A DNA stretch of 10,391 nt from JBAZYZ01 sp964361185 (lineage in GTDB: Bacteria > Patescibacteriota > Minisyncoccia > Phycocordibacterales > VMEP01), in assembly GCA_964361185.1 (NCBI GenBank), contig CAYHZS010000028.1, positions 1 through 10,391 on the forward strand, in the 5' to 3' direction. The notes beneath the pieces are model-generated. The model did no database searches, was not told the DNA's origin, and saw only the letters and a list, made by a program, of their open reading frames with translations. Positions 1-5,021 of the stretch are shown in pieces (the stretch's first letter is position 1; the number at the start of each line of letters is the position of its first letter). A program made the translations under genes and the position numbers.

Positions 1-455
1 GCAGGAACAACACAATCTCTGCTTACAACAGTTACAGCCCCCGTACAATAATTATATTTGTAGGTTGCTCCACTACCTGCGGTCTGGCCTGAAGAACAAT
101 ACCCTGCATCTATGCACTGCTGGCAGGTCGCGTAGTAAGTATCGTTGGTCGTGCAGTTAGTGCATGCCCAACCTAGTTGTTCACAAGAGTCTGTCATATA
201 GTCGCATACACCGGAGGTGGGTGGTATTGAAACCGTGGTTCCGTTTACATCTCCACACCTATAAGGATAAGAGTTTAAATAGGTACATGTGAGACCGACA
301 ATTTCCGTCCAGTTCACGGAACGGGTACACGTCTCAGTAGCCTTCGTCGGTGAAATGTGTGTCGTGAACACAAAAACTAATGCAACAAAAAAAGTAACAG
401 TTGCAATGATGATTCTATTAGTGAATATTTGCCTAAATATCATATTGATATTCAT
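1..455 (-). CDS. Cysteine-rich secreted protein, N-terminal part (runs off the left edge)
   Basis: An open frame of 151 codons starts with ATG at 455-453 and reads without a stop to the window edge. The start overlaps the stop of the preceding minus-strand gene as ATGA, which supports this start and implies translational coupling. Residues 1-39 look like a Sec signal peptide: basic residues at 8 and 14, a hydrophobic stretch at about 15-30, and a plausible cleavage after the alanine of TKA near residue 39. The rest seen here is rich in Cys (12 residues after residue 40, including an NC..TC..QQC..YC run), Thr, Asn, Gly and Tyr, typical of disulfide-stabilised or repeat-bearing extracellular proteins. 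I do not recognise a family. The neighbour is also an envelope protein, so a surface role is likely by inference. The C-terminal part is not in the window. Confidence 0.8.
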   Translation of the reverse strand, partial: MNINMIFRQIFTNRIIIATVTFFVALVFVFTTHISPTKATETCTRSVNWTEIVGLTCTYLNSYPYRCGDVNGTTVSIPPTSGVCDYMTDSCEQLGWACTNCTTNDTYYATCQQCIDAGYCSSGQTAGSGATYKYNYCTGAVTVVSRDCVVP

Positions 456-1372
456 GAAAGCGTTTTTTCTTCTATCATTCCTCCAGATCTATTTCTCCGC
501 CAAATAAAATACCCAGCGATTAAAACAGCGAGGGGAATCATAATAAAAACGAAAGATTTTTTGTCTGTACCAGTTTTAACTGAAATCATTACCGGAAAAT
601 TCTTGGCATCAACCAATTCGCCATTTTGTTTTTTGAGCAAAACTCTGACGAAAGCCCCATCGTAATTGCCCTCTTTGGGTAAAACAAAGGAGTATTTGTC
701 GGTACCTGCTAGTATTGGCTGGTCTTTCGCGATTACCGCAAGCTCTTTCCCGTTTTTGTCTGTGAGTATCACGTCAAAAACAAAATCCTGTGGTGTTGAT
801 GTTCCGTTTTGCAAAGAAACAGGAATCGTAACGATAATTTTTTCTCCCAAAACATAGTTGTTACTGTTTAACCTGGCCGAATTTATGAGAGCTTCTTGCG
901 CACTTAAAATACTGCCAAATGATATTTCATCTCCAATTCTACCACCGGTTGATTCATTTTTTATAGAAAAAGAAAAACTATACGTTCCCCCTTCAAAAAC
1001 AGGCGAAAATTCCATTGGTAATACTTGTCTTTTTCCAGGGCTAATCGTTTCCGAAATGGAGATAGCGACCGCTTCTTCCGTACTTCCACCACCGGCTTTT
1101 ACTTGTTTCCCGGTTAGTAACACCTGAAGTGGAGAAGCCCCGTTATTTTTTATTGCGCAGGCAAATGAAATCTGCTTCCCGCGCTTTATTTCAAAAGTAT
1201 TGTTTACCCCTGTTGGTATAAAAACCGGATTGCAGGAAAATACTCTCGTATCAATATCTTGAGCAGAAACAGTATTCGAGAATTCAACTAAAGAGAAAAG
1301 CAGTATGGCAACGGCTACCAATACAACAAACGCAAAAATATTTCTCCTCAGTAGGGACTTAAGTCCACCCAT
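452..1372 (-). CDS. Surface protein with signal peptide, beta-rich ectodomain and C-terminal membrane anchor
   Basis: The gene encodes 306 residues from the ATG at 1372-1370. The frame stays open upstream to 1528, but that extension overlaps the protease gene and its terminator and has no signal character. The 1372 start gives a textbook signal peptide: basic LLRR at 7-10, hydrophobic core 12-28, and likely cleavage after VSA near residue 37. The mature part up to about residue 267 alternates polar and hydrophobic residues with many Gly, Ser, Asn and Thr, consistent with one or two beta-sandwich (Ig-like) domains; this is inferred from pattern only. A single hydrophobic helix (about 273-291) followed by RRNR and a short cytosolic tail makes a C-terminal anchor. 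No sortase motif is seen. There is no Shine-Dalgarno. A TATAAT 7 bases before the ATG suggests a leaderless message. It forms a two-gene unit with the cysteine-rich gene (ATGA overlap). The function is unknown. Confidence 0.8.
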   Translation of the reverse strand: MGGLKSLLRRNIFAFVVLVAVAILLFSLVEFSNTVSAQDIDTRVFSCNPVFIPTGVNNTFEIKRGKQISFACAIKNNGASPLQVLLTGKQVKAGGGSTEEAVAISISETISPGKRQVLPMEFSPVFEGGTYSFSFSIKNESTGGRIGDEISFGSILSAQEALINSARLNSNNYVLGEKIIVTIPVSLQNGTSTPQDFVFDVILTDKNGKELAVIAKDQPILAGTDKYSFVLPKEGNYDGAFVRVLLKKQNGELVDAKNFPVMISVKTGTDKKSFVFIMIPLAVLIAGYFIWRRNRSGGMIEEKTLS

Positions 1373-1379
1373 GTTTGAT

Positions 1380-1385
1380 ATTATA
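1380..1385 (-). promoter_or_regulatory. Candidate -10 box for the two-gene surface unit
   Basis: A perfect TATAAT reads on the minus strand with 7 bases between it and the ATG at 1372. Transcription would therefore start at or next to the start codon, giving a leaderless mRNA. The -35 region is poor: the best candidate is TTGTTA, about 21 bases upstream, which is too far. The site lies directly downstream of the protease terminator, where a new promoter would be needed. Confidence 0.4.
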
Positions 1386-1423
1386 TAACAAATACCTGAA
1401 GAAAAATAACAATTTGTGGACAA

Positions 1424-1461
1424 AGAAAAAGCCGTCCTCAACCTGTAAAAGGTCGGGACGG
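1424..1461 (-). terminator. Intrinsic terminator after the serine protease gene
   Basis: On the minus strand CCGTCC pairs with GGACGG (plus-strand arms 1456-1461 and 1432-1437). The stem extends inward by five more pairs (CGACC with GGTTG, one G-T) past a single bulged A, around a TTTTACA loop. It is followed by GCTTTTTC. It starts 15 bases after the protease stop codon. Confidence 0.8.
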
Positions 1462-1475
1462 TCAAGGAAACAAAA

Positions 1476-2510
1476 TCAGGTTGGCATAGGAGCGACTCCG
1501 ACGACAAGAAGCTCTGCCCCGTACTCAAACATAGACCACCCGTGATCAGCGCTCCGGTACATTGAATCGCCGTAGCTTTTCGCCACGCTCATGGGAATAT
1601 CCTCGTGAAGAACAGTGTCCCCGAAGTAATCCACAAGCCAAGTGAACCAGGCTTGGTCGGCGTTCTTGGCGTAGGAGTCGTACTTCGCGCGGACATCGTT
1701 TGTAATTGTGGCCGCTGCCTTGTCCGCTATGATGCCACCCTTGGATAGGTCTGCCCGCTCTGTCTCAAAGTTGCCCCTGAAACCAGGCACGAGACGAGAT
1801 GCTGTTTCCGCGAGAGCCCAGGCATTGACCTCGTCCGCGACTAGAGCATTGTCTAGTTTGGCCCACCGAATGAGGTCTGCGGAAGTCTCTAGAGTTGTAT
1901 CAACAGCTACCCCTTTGGACTTGTCGGGAGCCCCTCCTGACATTATCCCGACCAAAGTGCCAACGACCAGCGGGTTTTTTTGCGGGTCTTTGGCATCAAC
2001 CCACACCGGTCCGCCGGAAACACCCCCTTTAAGCCCGGGACTAGTGGTAACATTAGTTACCCAAGTAGTACCAACCTCGTTTTCATCCTGATAGTCCCCC
2101 ATTACTTCCGAATACGGATTCAGGGAACCGGAAGATGGGTAACCGGAAACATGCGCCTTCCCCGATGTGAAAGTATTACCGGTGTCTATTCCAAATGCCC
2201 CCGTACCAAGCCCGACTGCCCGCTCTCCGGTTGAAAGAGTGGCATAATCTCTGGGAGTAGAGTAATCCGACACAACGCTAACATCAAGCAATTTCACATT
2301 GATACTCTTTATATCAATGTCAATCCTTTCTCCGTTAACGATTACCCACACCTTGGAAGCCAGCGCTCCTTTGCTGGTGATAATGTGAGTCGCTGTTGCA
2401 ATCGTGTTGGAATCAATGAACGCCCCGCTTCCTTTGTGGCCAGAGGTAACGCCATTGACTACGAACTCGGCAAAAATCTGAACGGTTGCCTTTTCCGCGC
2501 TTAAGGTCAT
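1476..2510 (-). CDS. Trypsin-like serine protease without a signal peptide
   Basis: The protein has 344 residues. The chymotrypsin-fold catalytic triad is readable: His42 in TATHII, Asp76 in LLDVSVV, and Ser165 in GGVSGGP, which matches the GxSGGP signature. The family (S1/PA clan) cleaves peptide bonds. The protease domain spans about residues 5-215. The remaining 130 residues form a Trp- and Ala-rich region that I do not recognise. The start is well supported: AGGAGGT lies 5 bases before the ATG, and TAA TAG lie in frame just upstream, so no N-terminal signal sequence can be added in this frame. The product therefore appears cytosolic, unusual for a trypsin-like enzyme. It has its own promoter, leader and terminator, and looks like a single-gene unit. 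There are no Cys residues. It is somewhat GC-richer than the ribosomal block. The substrate is unknown. Confidence 0.85.
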   Translation of the reverse strand: MTLSAEKATVQIFAEFVVNGVTSGHKGSGAFIDSNTIATATHIITSKGALASKVWVIVNGERIDIDIKSINVKLLDVSVVSDYSTPRDYATLSTGERAVGLGTGAFGIDTGNTFTSGKAHVSGYPSSGSLNPYSEVMGDYQDENEVGTTWVTNVTTSPGLKGGVSGGPVWVDAKDPQKNPLVVGTLVGIMSGGAPDKSKGVAVDTTLETSADLIRWAKLDNALVADEVNAWALAETASRLVPGFRGNFETERADLSKGGIIADKAAATITNDVRAKYDSYAKNADQAWFTWLVDYFGDTVLHEDIPMSVAKSYGDSMYRSADHGWSMFEYGAELLVVGVAPMPT

Positions 2511-2588
2511 GGCGACCTCCTATTAGAAAAAGAACAAGTATCCAAATGCGCAGTATATGAAATACCACACTCCGCGCTACCATCCGCG

Positions 2589-2617
2589 ATAGTACCATTA
2601 TTTTCACAACTAGTCAA
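2589..2617 (-). promoter_or_regulatory. Extended -10 promoter of the serine protease gene
   Basis: On the minus strand TTGACT (2617-2612), a 17-base spacer and TACTAT (2594-2589) preceded by TGG match a sigma-70-type promoter with an extended -10. The start site would be near 2582, giving a leader of about 72 bases ending in a strong Shine-Dalgarno before the ATG at 2510. A minus-strand polypurine tract (about 2620-2660) lies just upstream. The -10 and start region contain CTATCGCGGAT, which also occurs exactly at 2676-2686. Confidence 0.75.
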
Positions 2618-2660
2618 AGTCAAAATCTCCTCCCCTTTTTTCTTTTCTTTTTCCTCTTCT

Positions 2661-2706
2661 CAACTCCAAACAAAAATCCGCGATAGCAAATTTCTGTTCG
2701 GAGTTG
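2661..2706. repeat. Long hairpin containing the distal copy of the 33-bp palindromic element
   Basis: Arms 2661-2677 and 2690-2706 pair over 17 positions (15 Watson-Crick and 2 G-U in minus-strand RNA) around a 12-base loop. Positions 2668-2700 match the palindrome at 3454-3486 (read on the other strand) at 26 of 33 positions, with the core GCGATAGCAA identical. The element lies between the PaaX-like gene and the protease promoter. Confidence 0.7.
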
Positions 2707-2781
2707 GAAACCTAGTAATGAAGGTTTCTCGGGACAAACCCAAAAGTTTGTTGAAGTCCGATTCGCCCGCTTATCGCAGGC
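2707..2781 (-). repeat. Three further hairpins downstream of the PaaX-like gene
   Basis: Arms 2707-2713 and 2722-2728 (GAAACCT/AGGTTTC) pair perfectly with an 8-base loop. Arms 2734-2739 and 2746-2751 (ACAAAC/GTTTGT) pair perfectly with a 6-base loop. Arms 2765-2770 and 2776-2781 pair in minus-strand RNA with one G-U. Together with the hairpin at 2661-2706 they fill the gap 2511-2828 between genes. No T-run follows any of them, so none is a clear intrinsic terminator. No coding frame was found here. Confidence 0.55.
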
Positions 2782-2828
2782 AGAATAACACTAAGACGCG
2801 GCAAATCATGAAAAATTATGTAATTTGA

Positions 2829-3422
2829 TTAAAGCAGACCGAAGTGTTTTTTTAAATGAAGCTCGTTGTCAATTTCCTTTACCAACATAAATCTTACGTA
2901 CCTACGGGCATAGTAAAACTCAATAAGATATTCTATTTCTTCTCTGCAAGGGAAAGGGTGAACAAAAACTGATTTCTGAAACTCACAGAAATTCATATTA
3001 TTTAGGTGGTACCGTAACGATTCTCTAACTTTCTTGAGACGCTCCGGAACATCAAACAAAACGACTCGCCAGTAGCCGTCCCATTGTTTTGGTCTTTCAA
3101 TTCTCATTGTATCCAAATTATGGGTAAGGGCTACTTCTTTACCGTCCTTAGAAAGTACAAGTGTCAGAGTTCCGTTTTTATTACTCCTAGTCTCAATTAA
3201 ACGCGATTTATATAAAGAGCGTATTGCGCGATTTAGCACAGAACGATTAATATTAGCCCATTCCTTCTGCATAATATTAAGGATACGAAAGTATTTTGAT
3301 GGAGAGCCGGAAAGCCTCAAAGCAACGCCACCCAAAAGTAACAATAAAACTTTTTTCTGGATTGCCCCACCTCCTATTTTTCTTTTCTTTTTTTTACCAA
3401 GCTTCAGATTTTGATGATACAT
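2829..3422 (-). CDS. PaaX-like winged-helix regulator with Cas2-like C-terminal domain
   Basis: The protein has 197 residues. Residues 1-22 are very basic (GKKKKRK). Residues about 23-100 (QKKVLLLLL...SGSPSKYFRIL...LNRAIRSLYKSRLIE) look like a winged helix-turn-helix. Residues 115-185 (WDGYWRVVLFDVPERLKKVR...FCEFQKSVFVHPFPC) match the ferredoxin-like region shared by PaaX-type repressors and Cas2. Family members in Patescibacteria are often annotated as Cas2 or PaaX family. The fused DNA-binding domain and the absence of any cas gene or CRISPR array here favour a transcription-regulator-like role, which is inference. The start at 3422 keeps the basic tail. An AGGAGG inside codons 16-18 has no conventional start codon after it. 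It has its own promoter overlapped by a long palindrome, suggesting autoregulation. Neighbours are map upstream and the protease downstream. Confidence 0.75.
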   Translation of the reverse strand: MYHQNLKLGKKKKRKIGGGAIQKKVLLLLLGGVALRLSGSPSKYFRILNIMQKEWANINRSVLNRAIRSLYKSRLIETRSNKNGTLTLVLSKDGKEVALTHNLDTMRIERPKQWDGYWRVVLFDVPERLKKVRESLRYHLNNMNFCEFQKSVFVHPFPCREEIEYLIEFYYARRYVRFMLVKEIDNELHLKKHFGLL

Positions 3423-3431
3423 ATTTTGATA

Positions 3432-3460
3432 ATAATAGCATTGTATCCTTCCACGAACAA
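3432..3460 (-). promoter_or_regulatory. Near-leaderless promoter of the PaaX-like gene
   Basis: On the minus strand TTGTTC (3460-3455), a 17-base spacer and TATTAT (3437-3432) preceded by TGC form an extended -10 promoter with a weak -35. Only 9 bases separate the -10 from the ATG at 3422, so the transcript would carry at most 2-3 leader bases. No Shine-Dalgarno is present. The -35 lies inside the palindrome at 3453-3488. Confidence 0.6.
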
Positions 3461-3488
3461 ATACTTGCTATCGCAAGTTTTTGTTCAT
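3453..3488. repeat. Near-perfect palindrome over the -35 of the PaaX-like promoter
   Basis: Arms 3453-3461 and 3480-3488, then 3463-3468 and 3473-3478 (ACTTGC/GCAAGT), pair around a 4-base TATC loop with one T-T mismatch. The outer arms include one wobble pair. No T-run follows on either strand, so it is a poor terminator for map and a better candidate operator. It matches the element at 2668-2700. Confidence 0.7.
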
Positions 3489-3516
3489 TCGAATGCTTAA
3501 ACATAAATTCAAACAC

Positions 3517-3570
3517 CAAACTACTACGCACTGCACTAACTAAACTGCGCGAAACTACAAGCTAAACTAC
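3517..3570 (-). repeat. Irregular GTAGTTT-type repeats after map
   Basis: Read on the minus strand, from the last codons of map onward, GTAGTTT occurs at offsets 0, 12 and 49, with GCAGTTT at offset 22 and a further partial GTA next to the last copy. Spacing between the first three is 10-12 bases. It lies in the map to PaaX-like gap and overlaps the map stop codon. No function is known. Confidence 0.4.
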
Positions 3571-4332
3571 TGTAAGTATTTCCGCACCCTCTTTGGTTAT
3601 AAGAACAGTGTGTTCAAAATGCGCGCTCAAGGAGCCGTCCAACGTGCGGAAAGTATAGCCATCTTTGCGGTCCAGATACACTTCGTCTCCTCCTTGGTTC
3701 AGCATAGGCTCAATCGCAAGCAACATTCCCTTCTTAATAAACGGGCCTGTCCCTCTTTTCCCATAATTAGGGATGAAGGGTTCTTCGTGTATATGCCTGC
3801 CTATAGCGTGTCCGCCCAGTATTCTGACCACTCCGAATTTTTCCCGACTAGCCACTTTTTCTACCGCTTCTCCAATGTCCCCGAATCGGCCTCCATCTTT
3901 CATCGCGCCTATGCCCGCAATCATCGATTCATAAGTTGTCTTTACGAGCTTCAAAGCGGACAGTGAAACTTTGCCAATCGGTACGGTTATGGCCGCGTCA
4001 ACGAAAAACCCACCATGTTTCAGACCCAAATCAAGCCCGACGATATCTCCTTCTTTAAGTTCGCGATTACCTGGAATGCCATGTACCACTTCATTGTTCA
4101 CGGAAACACAAAGAGTTGCCGGATAAGGGCGTATCGCGCCGTCGGGAGTGTAATTTAGAAATGCCGGAGTGTCACCTTTCTCGCGTATAAGCTTCTCGGC
4201 CAGCCTATCAAGCTCTATGGTCTTTGCACCCGGCTTTACTGATTTTTCAATTTCAGATAAAACAAAAGCGAGGCGTCTGCCGCCCTCTCTCACAATGTCC
4301 TCCTCTTTTTTGTTTGTTATGATTGTTCCCAT
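3562..4332 (-). CDS. map: Type I methionine aminopeptidase
   Basis: The enzyme removes the initiator Met from nascent proteins in the cytosol using two divalent metal ions. The 256 residues are full length for the type Ia family. All five metal ligands are visible by comparison with the E. coli enzyme: Asp101 and Asp112 (GLDLG...FFVDAA), His175 (GGHAIG), Glu208 (AIEPML) and Glu240 (HFEHTV). His84 (VVHGIPG) and His182 (HIHEEP) are the usual active-site histidines. The ATG follows the adk stop codon by one base, so the two genes are likely co-translated. No Shine-Dalgarno is visible. This is the last gene of the ribosomal block. No clear terminator follows; the next gene has its own promoter. 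Confidence 0.97.
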   Translation of the reverse strand: MGTIITNKKEEDIVREGGRRLAFVLSEIEKSVKPGAKTIELDRLAEKLIREKGDTPAFLNYTPDGAIRPYPATLCVSVNNEVVHGIPGNRELKEGDIVGLDLGLKHGGFFVDAAITVPIGKVSLSALKLVKTTYESMIAGIGAMKDGGRFGDIGEAVEKVASREKFGVVRILGGHAIGRHIHEEPFIPNYGKRGTGPFIKKGMLLAIEPMLNQGGDEVYLDRKDGYTFRTLDGSLSAHFEHTVLITKEGAEILTVV

Positions 4333-4333
4333 A

Positions 4334-4933
4334 TCAAGAACCGAACAGAGCAGATATCATATCGTCATATACTTCTTCAATGGGCTGTTCGCCATTAATA
4401 TCCACCACCCTGTATCCGTCTGTTGAGCGGAACCAGTTTATTGCCGGAACGACTTCGGCGTCAAACCAGTTTAAGCGTTTTTCCACTTCGGCTTCATCGA
4501 TATCGTCCGCGCGCTTCCTGCCCTTTAAGCGCTCTTTGGACCATTCTTTGGAAACTTCAATATTTATGATGACCGGAAATTTTCTTTTGAAAAAAACACA
4601 AGCCGTATCCAAAATCATGGCCTCGCGCAATCTGCGAGGAGTGCCGTCCAAAATAATGTGCTCATTCCCCGTAACCTCGCGGATCATTATGTCGCCCCAC
4701 ATGTAAACGGCCAAAAATTCGGGCTGAAGTTCTCCCTTACGATAAATGTCCTTTGAAAGATTGCTAGAATAGGAATCTTCCTCCAGGAACGAACGGAATT
4801 TATTTCCCGTTTCTATATATAAAATCGGCAAAGATGGGTCTTTCTTCTTTAGATATTCCTGAATAAGTTTTGCCTGTGTTCCCTTGCCGGAACCCGAACG
4901 GCCAATCAGGATAAAAGTTTGGGGGTAGTCCAT
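4334..4933 (-). CDS. adk: Adenylate kinase (short-LID nucleoside monophosphate kinase)
   Basis: The enzyme transfers phosphate between ATP and AMP to give two ADP. The 199 residues carry the P-loop GRSGSGKGTQ (11-20), the AMP-site TG..FR (42-47), DGTPRR (96-101, the usual DGFPR with Phe replaced by Thr) and a short LID with GRKRADD (138-144) followed by Arg153. There is no zinc-binding LID insert, so it is the short form. The substituted DGTPRR motif makes substrate preference slightly uncertain; another NMP kinase is possible, but the position between secY and map is the classical adk position. The start has no Shine-Dalgarno and is embedded in an inverted repeat that fills the gap to secY. 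Confidence 0.92.
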   Translation of the reverse strand: MDYPQTFILIGRSGSGKGTQAKLIQEYLKKKDPSLPILYIETGNKFRSFLEEDSYSSNLSKDIYRKGELQPEFLAVYMWGDIMIREVTGNEHIILDGTPRRLREAMILDTACVFFKRKFPVIINIEVSKEWSKERLKGRKRADDIDEAEVEKRLNWFDAEVVPAINWFRSTDGYRVVDINGEQPIEEVYDDMISALFGS

Positions 4934-5011
4934 AGTTGGTAGTCTATAGTCTGTAGTTAATAAACGTATTAATCGTTTGTATTTTACTACAAACTATCAA
5001 CTATAGACTAT
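4932..5011. repeat. Inverted repeat filling the secY-adk gap and reaching the adk start codon
   Basis: Arm 4932-4957 and arm 4986-5011 are each 26 bases and are reverse complements at 20 of 26 positions, built from TATAGTC/TAGTTTG-like units. The 28-base spacer holds a smaller AAACG/CGTTT stem. The outer end of one arm is the first two bases of the adk ATG. The rest of the gap has nothing else recognisable. Confidence 0.65.
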
Positions 5012-5021
5012 AGGCTGGATG

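Noticed and set aside
1373..1528. Longer N-terminus for the anchored surface protein
   Set aside because: It would overlap the protease gene and its terminator and bury the signal peptide at residue 53.
2413..2607. A GTG-started frame whose hydrophobic stretch could be a signal peptide for the protease
   Set aside because: The GTG lies between the -35 and -10 of the protease promoter, the frame differs from the protease frame, and a strong Shine-Dalgarno serves the internal ATG. A frameshift remains possible but unsupported.
2661..2781. Integron attC-like or insertion-sequence remnant
   Set aside because: No integrase or transposase, no attC core triplets in register, and no target duplications could be seen.
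2829..3422. Annotation as CRISPR-associated Cas2
   Set aside because: There is no CRISPR array or other cas gene in the window, and the N-terminal winged helix points to the PaaX-like family.
3400..3430. Internal AGGAGG in the PaaX-like N-terminus as a true ribosome site
   Set aside because: No ATG, GTG or TTG follows at a suitable distance in frame; only an ATC would fit.
3453..3488. Intrinsic terminator for map
   Set aside because: The stem is good but no T-run follows on either strand, and it overlaps the -35 of the next promoter.
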